From contig RPFO01000225.1 in assembly GCA_009746045.1 (NCBI GenBank), positions 1,294,590-1,356,589 of the forward strand: a stretch of DNA of 62,000 nucleotides, read 5' to 3'. The stretch is from Mesostigma viride. Lineage: Eukaryota; Streptophyta; Mesostigmatophyceae; Mesostigmatales; Mesostigmataceae. This document shows, piece after piece, positions 9,782 through 19,093 of this stretch. The translations under genes and the position numbers were made by a program. The notes beneath the pieces were generated by a model. It ran no database searches and was not told the DNA's origin. It saw nothing but the letters and a program-made list of their open reading frames with translations. Positions within the stretch are counted from its first letter, which is position 1. Each line of letters begins with the position of its first letter.

Positions 9782-10953
9782 TAATTAATTAATTAATTAA
9801 ACTCGTGCTCCCGTTGGGGAGTCACGGAGCACCGAAGTGCTTTTAATCCCTGTGTGTGCACTACAGGAGAAAGGGCAGAGACCCCCAGTCTCCTTCATGC
9901 CAAAGGCATGCCACAGCTGCAATCGGGCGCGGCTAGCTAAAAGGACAGGCTAACGATCCGGCAAACTGTGGGTGCAATAAGACCCATGTGAGCATATCAT
10001 AGCAAGGAGCGTGGGCAAGTAATCTGAACATAGCCAGGGCGTAGCATGGCTGTACTAGGACTAGGCTATGGCTGGTTGTGTACCGTGCGTTGGCGGCACG
10101 TGACTAGGTGTGTTGGCACAGCTAGGCAACATTCTAATGGTTACAAGCTAGGGCTATTGCTATTCTAGCCCGCTGGGGGCGTCCACATCTTGTGGTTGAT
10201 CATCAGGTCCCCGCCCCTCCAGTACACCTTGGGCTTCTGGGGGTCCTGCTTATGGCGGAGGTATTCCGGCCACAGGTCGCGTCGCTGCTGTTGCTGAGCG
10301 GGGGTGAGGTCGTCATCCAGCGTCCAGGTGAGGTCGTGCAACCGCTTGCGACGAGAGAGGAACCGCTGCTTATCCTCAGGGGAGGAGAAGGTGAGTAGGA
10401 CTGGTGGGGGAGCCGCCTTGTCCCGTGAGTGGGGAAGGCGGTGGCACCCACGCAGTTCTACCTCACCTACCAGGCCCATGAGGGTAAGAAGCTGGTTCTT
10501 GAGCTCGTCAGCAAGAGAGGTTGACGTCTCACCTGGCTTCTGGGGGAAGCGACGTAGCACCACTCGGCACTCGCGGCGAGCGCGATCGGTGACCTCCCGT
10601 TGCTGGGCCTGGCGGTGGTCCTCCAGCTCCTGGAGCTTTGTGGCGATGGCGTCGGTGGTGGAGGCGGTCGCTGACCGCAGCAGGTCCGCGTAGGAGAGCG
10701 GCGGGAGGTCGCCAGCATCCTGCCGGGGTGGCTGGGATGCAATGGTGGCCGTCTGCTCCGCTATCTTGGGGACCTGTGTGGCCAGGGCCTCGGTGTGGGC
10801 GGTGATGGCCTCAAGCTTCTTCAGGAGCACGCCACACTTGCCCTCCACCTGGTTAAGGCGAGAGACAAGTGCCGCATGCGTTTCCGAAGCTTGTGCCGCG
10901 GTGTGCAGCGTCGTGAACTGGGGCTGGAGCTTGTGGACGACCTTGGTTTCCAC
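9782..10953 (-). mobile_element. LINE fragment (ORF1 + 3' UTR, no RT) inside left TIR
   Basis: The direct repeat GTGCTTTATAAT at 9770-9781 and 10954-10965 marks a 12-bp TSD. The right TIR keeps the uninterrupted site. On the minus strand the insert reads 5'-truncated ORF1, 3' UTR, stem-loop, (TTAA)n. It postdates integration of the virus. Confidence 0.9.
10165..10953 (-). pseudogene. 5'-truncated LINE ORF1 protein
   Basis: About 263 codons of ORF1 remain, entering from the TIR at 10953. A coiled-coil-like part (SRLNQVEGKCGVLLKKLEAI) precedes an RRM-like C-terminal domain (RRECRVVLRRFPQKPG, LTFSSPEDKQRFLSRRKRL). The frame is open with no internal stop, then passes directly to 3' UTR without any ORF2. 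It resembles the C-terminal half of LINE B ORF1. The apparent start at 10983 lies in viral TIR sequence and is fortuitous. Confidence 0.75.
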
Positions 10954-11136
10954 GTGCTTTATAATGCTGGCATCCGTCACCACCAGCCGTGGGTCTGCCG
11001 CCTACCGATCCCCTCCTACTCCCGAGCCTGGGGGTGCGATGGTTCGTGACGGGCGTGAAAAGTGTGACTTCCGTTTTGCTCAACCATGACCGACCGCGGA
11101 CAGCGGGGGTGGGTGAAAACTGTGGGAGAGGGTGTA

Positions 11137-11369
11137 GCGTTCTGCTCAACTTTTATAACAAAAGCATTCAAAAGTTGAGCAGAACGCGGGACCTCGAAAA
11201 GTCAAGCTCACCGCCCAGCGCGCACCCGGGTCGATGGGCGGCGTGAAAAAATGTGACTTCCGTTTTGCTCAACCATGACCGACCGCGGACAGCGGGGGTG
11301 GTGAGAACGGGAGAAGGTTAGCGTTCTGCCAACTTTTATAACAAAAGCATTCAAAAGTTGGCAGAACGC
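11137..11369. repeat. Two long hairpins in left TIR
   Basis: 11137-11187 has arms GCGTTCTGCTCAACTTTT and AAAAGTTGAGCAGAACGC around a 15-nt loop. 11321-11369 has the same stem shortened by one base on each arm (CTGCCAAC / GTTGGCAG). Both lie about 184 bp apart in tandem TIR blocks. Confidence 0.85.
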
Positions 11370-11688
11370 GGGACCTCGAAAAGTCAAGCTCACCCCCAGC
11401 GCGCACCCGGGTCGCTGGAAAACCCAGCCCTGGTCGGGAAATTCGCGGAACTTTCGTGCAGGGGTCTGCGTCCTCGCGGTACTCGGGAAGGGCGGGAGAG
11501 GGGGTGGCGGGGTTTAGGGTCTTTTTTTCAAAAGGATGCGCCACTTTCAAAAATGTCTAAGCGTATTTGTGGGTGTTAACCGGCAAGGGATTTCTATTTG
11601 GAGCCCTGGTCAGGCATAGTCATCGCTGCCGTTTTGCCCCTGATTTAACGAAACGCAAACTGATAGTCACTAGGCATCTTGAACTCCC

Positions 11689-14600
11689 TTACTTTCTGAT
11701 ATCTTCCGCTATCTCTGCCTGCTTCCCCCACCATTCTGGCTTATACTTCTCAAAGAATTCGATCATGCACTCTTTAGAGACGTAGGCGTCGCTTGCCTTC
11801 TCGTGCTCCTCGCGCCAAGTTCTCATATTAATGCCCAACGTGGACGCGAGGATGGACTCGAGGACCCCCACACACTGCTCGAAACTTAGACACCCAGGTC
11901 CGTTCTTGCTCCTCCGTCGATACCCAAACACCGACCGGAACTTCCCCTGGTAGGTATACACCAATCCCGGTCGAGTTTGTTCACCGCCTCAGTCAGCCTC
12001 TCGCGGCTGATAGCCGTCGACGATGCACTCTTGCCGTCTAAGCAAAACTCCATGATCCCACTGCCAGCCAGCAGTTTTCTGGCCATTGTGAGGCGGTAGG
12101 CGTGATCGATCTTCTTGTTCTGACGAGCCCGAAGACGTTCTCACTCTTCCTCGCGCGGTCGTCGACGATGCCCTCGCCAATCGCCGCCTCCCATCCGAGC
12201 TCTGTCACGCGAGAGTACTGCTCCCTGGCATGGTACGTCTCGCGAGCCTTTTCATCGGCCAGCTCCTTGATGAGGCCCTCGTCTATGAGGTCCTCTGATA
12301 TCTTGTACCGGTCATGACACAGTTCGTACATCTCGACGAGCTTGCACTCGGCGTCTGTCAATATCGCGTCACGGTCACCTGCCCTCGCCGTGAGTTCGCG
12401 GTACTCCTCGGCGCTGATCATCCGCGGCTCAAACTCTCCCTTCTCTATTTTCTTCAGCTTTGGTGCCTCTTCCGACCTGCCCGCCTGGACTTCTCCTGCT
12501 ATCTTGTAACCATACCGCTCCCTCAGCGTCCTTATCATAAGTTCGTCGTAATGGCTCCTTGACGCCCCTAATGCTTCTAGGTTGCGGCACAGTAAATTGT
12601 ACGCTGGGGATGTGTCGCCAAAAAGGCGCTCCCCGTCCTCGCCCCATGAACTAATGACGCTAGATTTCAACCCTTTCATCATCATGAACATCTCGTCGAC
12701 TTGTTGGCGAGTGTGGCTCTTGATCAGCTTGAAATCCGCAAGCGGTCTGGTTGCGGGCGTGGTCGAGTCGAGGTAGAAAACGTGCACGTCGCCCTCTCGC
12801 AGCTGCCTTACGCGGTGCATTTGTTGGAGTGTAGTGGTGTATGGGGCGTGCTTGTCACTGTTCCGAGCCATGACGATCATCGAGTCGAACGTGGGAAGGG
12901 TGTACGAAACGCCAACGGATATGGTCGGACTGTACTCGAGGTATTGGACATCTTTCCACGCCTCGTTCGCTCCCAGGTCGAGGTCGCCCTTCGGCGTCTT
13001 GCTGGTGTATCGGCGCGTGTTGACACCGTTGAGAGAGTCTCCGAGCTGTTCGCGGACCCTGTCGAGCGTGCCGCCTGCCTCAGAACTGACCAGCACGAAC
13101 GTCTTGCCAGCGTCCAGAAACTTCTTTGCCTGCTTCGACGCCTGGTATATCCACTCCTTCTCGCACCCCCTCCCTGGCTTGATGCGTGTAAAATGTAACA
13201 CCCTGTTAGTAGGTCTAACGTACTCGTTGTTGATGACGCGAAAGTCCGTGGCTGGTCTGTGGGACCTGATGAAGTTAACAGCCCCTGCCGTGATGTTGGC
13301 ATCCGATGCTATCAATACTTTGGCGTTCGTGATGATGTCCATGAGTGCCTTGAAAACGTTCTCTCGGTCCCTCATGACGGCATTAGACAAGGCGTTAAAA
13401 ATGCTGTCGACCTCGTCCAAGATAACGACGTCGAATCTGCGGTCCTGTAGGCGCAGGATGCTGTTGAGGACTACCAGCACGCGTGGGTGGGTGATCCAAT
13501 AGTCATTGGCGCCTTCCTCCTTGCGAGAGTTCTTGAGATAGTTGAGGAAGTATCTGTAATCAGCCAGCAGTTCAGCACGCGTTCTCGTTTTGCCGCCGTT
13601 CAGGGCTGGATCAATGACATCTTTGTTGAGGTTGTACTCTTCCTGCCTGGATAGGGAGATGTTGGCGAACATCAGCAACACTCGCGCATCTTTGTAGAGA
13701 TTGAGGACCGCCGCGATCATGGCGCGGTTTGCCTCTGATTTCCCAGTGCCCATGCTCGACTGGGTGATGTACGTGAGCTTCTCGGTGCTGCCTGGATGGA
13801 GGGAGTGCACGATCGGCGCCAGGTCGAAGTGGCGCACCTTCCCCTCGCTGTACACCTCGGTGAACTCGACCTTGTCGGAGATGTACTCGAACCGGTCGGC
13901 GATCTTGATGTGCGTCTTGCACGGTTTGGGCTTCTCGGCCCAACAGGTGTACGCCACCTCACCGTCGCTATACTCCTCGACCCTTGGCCCGTGACCTGGA
14001 CTGTTGTGGCTCTCCTTGCATATCAGACACTTGGTGCCTGGGTCCAATGTAAAGCGAGAGACTTTGACGGCGCCCCCGCGCATAACAGAAAACTGTTCCT
14101 GTGTATTCATGTACCTGGACCCTGGCGACACCTTCGCGATGGCCTCGACTGATCTGGCGACTTTCGAAGCGTCCACAAACGTCCCAGAAACGGTTTTCCA
14201 CATAGAGATGGACGCACTGGGAGCCCTCCTTCCAGCGTTTCCGGATTTCTTCATGTAGTGCTCCTTCCACCCCTCGGGCATCTCGACGGTCTGGACGCCT
14301 GTCTGGTCGGTTGTGGGGTAAATGTTGACTAGATGGTCCTTGATGTCGTCCGACCCGCTGATGATGCGCAATACCGCGTTGGGGTCGTGCTGGCCAAACT
14401 TGTGGTGGCCCACCATCCGAAAACATCTGTTTTTCGTGTAAATCGACTCATCGATAACCAGCTTGATGTTTCCATCCGTCGCGCAGTCCTTGGGGATGTC
14501 CGCAAACGTCTCCCATTTTTTCTGGATGTACGGCCAACCCTTCTCTCGGTTGATGAGGAGCGCCGCGTCTTTGTGAAATGTCGAGTCGGGGTCGAGGAAG

Positions 14601-15114
14601 TGGCTGCGGACATAATAGCCAAATTCGTTGATGATGTAGTGTCTCGCGGCCAGGTCGGTGGTTTTTAGGTATTTGACCACTATGTGAAATGACACCTTCA
14701 TGCCGTCTCCTTTCTCTCTCGGTGAGCCTGAGATGAGATACTTGAAGCCGTCTGGGTTTTTTCCAGCACATCGAAGCAGAAGGCCTCAAAAATGCGTATG
14801 AAGTGGTGGAGCACGTCTGGGATGTCCTCTCCTTTTGGGTAGATGTCATCGAGGTCGAAGTGCATCCAGGAGGGGTGATCCTCCTTGACCATCTCGTAAA
14901 GGCAGTGCATGTCGATGTGTGGATGGTCGATACACTCCTTGTGAATTTCCATAAGGTGTTCGACATCCCTGACGCTCGTGTACTTTTTGGCTGTTTTCTC
15001 GTCCTTGTCGAGGGCTGCCAAGAAAGGATGGCCTAGTTTCTCTCCATTGTCGATTGCCATCTGTTGGGCTGGGAGCCAGCGCGGGTTGTACTTCAGGTAA
15101 ACTTTGGTCGTCAT
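11689..15114 (-). pseudogene. Primase (AEP)-SF2 origin-binding-type helicase, disrupted as sequenced
   Basis: The frame starts at ATG 15114 and would give about 1,140 residues, probably the viral replication initiator. The AEP primase has motif I HPSWMHFDLDD, motif II KVSFHIVV, and motif III within RCFRMVGHHKFG. A Cys-rich patch follows (KCLICKE). The helicase shows Walker A MGTGKSEA, Walker B VVILDEVDSIF, SDANITAG, SPTISVGVSY and QQMHRVRQL, an arrangement like herpesvirus origin-binding proteins (PF02399). Three one-base breaks split the frame at 14757-14762 (homopolymer), about 12118 and about 11964. Each looks like a lost base and resemblance continues across each. Longest open piece: 887 codons. 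Either assembly error or decay. Confidence 0.75.
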
Positions 15115-15253
15115 GATGAATGTGTGTATACCTCTATGCTTAGATTTTTTTTTCTGGCTGGACTCGGGTTGGAATTTTCTGGGTTGGACAAAAACTTGGA
15201 TTTTATTAATCAATAAAAGAATAGACTTTCTCAATGGTCGAAAAAACCCGGGA

Positions 15254-15276
15254 CTTTTATAACTACGTTATAAAAG
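15254..15276. promoter_or_regulatory. 23-bp palindrome upstream of primase-helicase
   Basis: CTTTTATAAC-TAC-GTTATAAAAG is a perfect palindrome about 140 bp upstream of the primase start and 32 bp past the recombinase stop. It contains ACTTTTATAAC, which is also in each TIR hairpin. It could be a TATA-type promoter element or a replication-protein site. Confidence 0.45.
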
Positions 15277-15307
15277 GGTGACAATCAATTTTCAACAAGT
15301 GAGCGAA

Positions 15308-16585
15308 TCAATCATTCCTCATTCTTTCGTATTGGATCTGGACGTTGACCGAGTGCGCCATCATTTTCGCAAACCGCTTCCTCGCCGCCATGCCTGCACC
15401 TGACAAATTGGGTCACGAAAGCCTGGCGAGCGTTGTCGACGCCGTGGAAATGTTTGCGGAGGATCGCGCCGAATGTTTCGACTGACATTGGGGCTTTTTT
15501 GCCTCGAGAAGGCATGAACAAGTAAGGCCTGTCTTTCCGCATGTCGAGCGCTTCTCGCAACGTTTTCAGATTCTTGGGGACTACAAAATCTATCGCCCCG
15601 AGGACCGGCGCGGTCTTGTGGGCGTTGATGATGAACCTGTACTCTTTTGGGATGTAGCCGTTCTCGGTCTTTCCCAATTCTTTCGCCGATTTCACAATCC
15701 GGGCGTCGTGGTAGTCGAGCCTGACAGGTGGCAGTTCTTCGCCGGAAAAGTAGAGGAGGCCGATGAGCGCCTTGTCGCTCTCCAAGCCCTCTTTGACGGC
15801 CTTATCTCGCAACTCGACGAGCTCGGGCCATGGGTGGGCTGGTGGCTTGTTTTCGCTCACGAATTCCGCGTTGGCCTCGAGACCTTCCTGGGACGTCGCC
15901 ATGTCCTCCACGTAGGCCTCGCGCACGTCTTGCGGGATCCTTTTGCCGGCATCCATCTGGTTATCGATCGAGTTGATCGATGAGAAAAGGTCCTTGGCGT
16001 TCGTCTTCTTGGTGATGGCGCGGTCCTTCTTGCCGCCCCTCTCGGAAGGCTCAGACAGGGCGTCTACGGCCTCGCGCACTTTCTTGGTGTCGAGGAGGGG
16101 CGTCACAGGTTTGGCACCGTCTTTGTCTGGTTCGTATCCTAGATGCCTGAGGATCTTTGTCAACCGCGCGAGGTATGTCTTCCCAGAACCCCTCGAAATC
16201 TGCCCCTTGGCCCTCTGCGCCCTCTTCCTTCCCGCCCCCTCAGCGGGGCTTAGCGTCTCCGGCAAATTCGCGACCATGTTCTTGGCGTCGTCCAAGGACC
16301 AAAGGGCGGGGTGTGCCAATGTCTTCTTAGGCGGCGCGGGCTTTGAAGGTGCTTCCTGGGGTTTGCACTCCTTTTCTGGGAGGCCGACGACTGCTCGCAC
16401 CTCGTTGACCTCTTCGCAATCTGTCCCGTGTTTCTCCAACCACTTCTCGGTGGGTGTCCACTGGTCCTTCTTGGCCATCGCTCTCATTCGCTGTAGGGCG
16501 GCCTTCTCTGGGTGTTTGAGCCGTAGCGGGCCTGCGCTTCCCGGCGTTGGCGGAGTTCTTCCTCGGACCTGACGACTTTGACCAT
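15308..16585 (-). pseudogene. Tyrosine recombinase (integrase), disrupted as sequenced
   Basis: About 425 residues from ATG 16585. An N-terminal SAM-like region (GSGKTYLARLTKILRHLGYEP) precedes the catalytic domain: LIGLLYFSGEELPPVRLDYHDA (box I Arg), a conserved Lys in INAHKT, DNARQAF, and MAHSVNVQIQYERM with the C-terminal His and nucleophilic Tyr. The last part is in a different frame after 15390-15401. A further one-base break near 16520 separates the first ~22 codons. The longest intact frame runs 16487-15312. Tyrosine recombinases mediate integration in many PLVs and virophages, so this probably inserted the element. Confidence 0.75.
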
Positions 16586-17035
16586 GGCGGGTACTTATAC
16601 CTATACATTAGAAAAAAATTTGGGATTTTTGAACGCACTGTTGATTTTTGTTTCGATTCTTGGGCATCGAGCTAATATTTTTAGGGTATGAAAACTTGCA
16701 GCCAAGGGTTGATGAATTTCGAGCCAACTTTTTTAAAATTTCACAAGTCCCAAAACACTGGCACCCCTTGACAAGAAGTTTTCAAGGCCCGGGAACTTTC
16801 TCTCGATGCCTGCCAAAAAAATCGGAATGGTCGAAAATGTCGGAAATCATTCCGCGCGCTTCGCGCAGACCTCTGTCACCGGCCGCCGCCCCCTTCCCAC
16901 ACCCTCTCGCGCCAAGTGGCGTAACTTTCTCGTTTGTAGTCCGTTTTCGACGTTCTTGGTGTCCCCGGAAAGCTCTACTCAAGGCGCACACAATGGTGCA
17001 AATAGATATCAAATCGAATAAAGAAAACGTGAGTT
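16586..17035. other. PLV intergenic region, no gene seen
   Basis: 450 bp between the recombinase start and the AT-hook gene stop. A plus-strand frame exists but uses a non-ATG start and has no family features. AT-rich runs near 16600-16740 could hold the recombinase promoter. Confidence 0.5.
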
Positions 17036-17564
17036 TTAGGTTCTTTTGTCATCGCCACCCGACTTCCCTTTCTTAGGCCTCCCCCAAGGCTTGGGAAGAC
17101 CTGTTTCGGGGTCGATATTATGAGTCCTCGGCTTTGTGTCCTTCGACCCCGCGGGCCTACCACGCTTCTTGGGGCTCCGAGGGATGACTTCCTTTTTGAT
17201 TTTCGGGGGGCGAGGGGCCTTTGGCGGAGGGGGGGGTTGCGGGGTTTGCGTTTCATGGCGATGATGTGCATCAACTTTTGGCGGCACTCGTGGCCTATCC
17301 CGGTATGCGTGGGGGGCAGCTCGCCGTCGTACCCGCACTCTCGCACAAACGCCGCCATCCTCTCGTGGACCTTGGTGCTATTCTGGCGCCGGTCAGGTAG
17401 CGCACGAGTGTGGCCAGGTTGAGCACCAGATCTCGGCGGTCGGAACTGCCACGGTAGGAGTTGTTATTCACCTTGAGCCCCGCGCAATTGTGAGTGGCTG
17501 GGTCTGGGAGGCTATATTGTGGGGAGGGCGTCGTGGGCTGAGAAAATGCCTGCTTCAAGTCCAT
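17036..17564 (-). pseudogene. AT-hook DNA-binding protein, disrupted as sequenced
   Basis: From ATG 17564 (MDLKQAFSQ) about 175 residues, in three pieces. The frame changes near 17386-17392 and again at an eight-G run (17229-17236, plus strand). The middle part has HTGIGHECRQKLMHII. The C-terminus is proline/lysine-rich and carries an AT-hook core (KKRGRPAGSK) and a second, weaker one (WGRPKKGK). AT-hooks bind the minor groove of AT-rich DNA, so a role in genome condensation or replication is plausible. Homology is otherwise unrecognised. It lies 28 bp downstream of the ATPase gene on the same strand. Confidence 0.55.
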
Positions 17565-17592
17565 CGCAAGTGTATAGTAATAAGAATAGATT

Positions 17593-18477
17593 TTATTTTT
17601 TCAGGACCAAGTAGGTATCAAAGTTTTTCCTATAGCGTTTCGAGTCGTCTGGTTCGTCGTTGTCGACCGCGAGGAAGTCGTGTGGGCTGTTTTGGGTGGC
17701 GTACTCCCACAGTGCCAGGAAGTCCTCTGGTGACGTGTGACCCGCCGATTCTTCTGCGATCTGTCGCGAGGCCCGCCGGTCCTTGGTGCGGAAGAGCACG
17801 AGGAACGAGACGTTGGCGCGGACGGACCTCGGAACTCCCGCGCTCGTGAATGACTGGTTGACGAAGACCATGGACGTTAACAGGTGCCGGTGTTTGAATG
17901 CAAAGGACGACACGGGACCTTTCGAGTCCGCCCGGTAGAGCTTTGACCCCGCCATGTCGTCGATGAGGATGATCGAGGAGGGAGGCCCGTACTGGAACCG
18001 CGTCTCGGGCTCTTTGAACTGAAGCCTGTCGAGGGTCAAAAACATGTTGAGGTCCATGTCTTCTTCGGTCTTCTGGCCGTCTAAGAACTCCTTCTTGAAC
18101 TTTTCCCACACCTTCAAGTCCCGCTGGTACTCCTCGTATTCCGTGAGGTCTTTCTTGATGTCCGCCACCATCTGGTTGAAGCTGTCGTCCGTGTACGTCT
18201 CCATACTCATGGCGGGCGTCGGAAGGAGCTTGTACTTCGGCTCGGTCGTGGCGGACCCCGAGATCAGGTACAGTTTGTCGAAAGAGTGCGCGTCGAAGTA
18301 CGCCTTGACCATGTTGATGGCCGCCGTCGTCTTCCCGGTCCCTCGCATGCCCACAAAAGAGGCGATAAAGTGCAGCCTTGGCGCGTTGGATGGGACCTGG
18401 CGGGTCTTGGCGTATTTCAGCTTGAGGTCCTTGTTGGCGAGCGGCGTCTCGATGTGGATGCTCTCGATTTCTGGCAT
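17593..18477 (-). CDS. A32-type FtsK/HerA DNA-packaging ATPase
   Basis: 294 residues, intact. Walker A is GMRGTGKTT (residues 43-51) and Walker B is SIILIDDM (about 168-175). A FVNQSF sensor-like motif and an Arg-rich RTKDRRASRQ segment follow. The size and motif order match the genome-packaging ATPases of PLVs, virophages and NCLDVs, which pump DNA into preformed capsids. It starts 20 bp after the coiled-coil gene stop on the same strand, so they are probably co-transcribed. It is the best single marker that the element descends from a capsid-forming virus. Confidence 0.88.
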   Translation of the reverse strand: MPEIESIHIETPLANKDLKLKYAKTRQVPSNAPRLHFIASFVGMRGTGKTTAAINMVKAYFDAHSFDKLYLISGSATTEPKYKLLPTPAMSMETYTDDSFNQMVADIKKDLTEYEEYQRDLKVWEKFKKEFLDGQKTEEDMDLNMFLTLDRLQFKEPETRFQYGPPSSIILIDDMAGSKLYRADSKGPVSSFAFKHRHLLTSMVFVNQSFTSAGVPRSVRANVSFLVLFRTKDRRASRQIAEESAGHTSPEDFLALWEYATQNSPHDFLAVDNDEPDDSKRYRKNFDTYLVLKK

Positions 18478-18497
18478 TTATTAGAAGGCAGAGATTT

Positions 18498-19054
18498 TTA
18501 GTCGTCGTTGAGCGAGGCCAGCAGGGATGCCCGGATAGCCAGCATCCTTTGCTCGTAAGGCGTGAGAGTCGGCGCGGTCTTCACGGCAGGCGGAGGGGCT
18601 TTCGGTTTGGCGGCCTGTTCGCGCTCCTCCTGCTCGACCTCGTACTTTGGCTTCTTCCCGCGGCGGGGTCGAGGGGTGTCCGTCGGAGTCTCGGCGACCT
18701 CCTCGGCGGCCAACAGTCGTTCTATCCGGAACTTGTTTCGCTTCTCCTCCAGCTCGAGCTCGACCAGTCTCTGCCGCTGGAGTTCGAGTTCCTTCTCAAG
18801 GACCTTGCGCTTGGTGATCTCGGCCTCGCGCTCCTCCTGGCGCTTCTTGGCGCGCTCCTCGTTCCTCTTCTGGTGGTACGGCCGCATCTTGTCCCTGAGG
18901 GCCTGCTTCTGCTCCTCGGAGAGTTGTGCGCCCTTCTTGTACTTCACGGCCTTGCTAACCTCCTCGGTCTTTACGGGCTCCTGGGTGCTGTCGATTCCAC
19001 GTCGGCGGCGGCGGGGCTCGTTGGCGAATCTGGGGCGTCTGGGACTGGGTTCAT
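18498..19054 (-). pseudogene. Charged coiled-coil protein, one frame break
   Basis: Intact from 18947 (149 residues) with a long Glu/Lys/Arg-rich helix (about residues 10-75) followed by a Pro/Lys-rich tail and a hydrophobic ending MLAIRASLLASL. The upstream frame from ATG 19054 (MNPVPDAPDSPTSP) joins if one base is missing at the CCC run on the minus strand (18983-18985), giving about 185 residues. No enzymatic motif. Unknown role; possibly a scaffold or DNA-associated protein. It is the first gene of the leftward block. Confidence 0.55.
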
Positions 19055-19093
19055 TGGCGCTATAGTTAATGTCTTAGATAATATTAGAACAAC
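19055..19093. promoter_or_regulatory. Divergent promoter region between PLV gene blocks
   Basis: Only 39 bp separate the divergent starts at 19054 (minus) and 19094 (plus). The sequence is AT-rich (CTATAGTTAATG, AGATAATATTAG). It must hold the start signals of at least one, probably both, gene blocks. Confidence 0.5.

Larger units (their letters stand above)
9585..11516. repeat. PLV left TIR, interrupted by a LINE
   Basis: Positions 9585-9781 plus 10966-11516 are the reverse complement of 28642-29398. The outer part carries repeated TGAGTGAT motifs. The inner part has two tandem blocks of about 184 bp, each with a long hairpin. Confidence 0.9.

Noticed and set aside
14757-14762. Programmed -1 frameshift in the primase gene (run of six A then C on the minus strand)
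   Set aside because: The run is not in the codon phase needed for a classic A AAA AAC slip, and the other breaks in the gene have no slippery site; a lost base is simpler.
16648-17076. 142-codon plus-strand frame in the viral intergenic region
   Set aside because: Non-ATG start, low-complexity composition, opposite to and overlapping the AT-hook gene; no family features.
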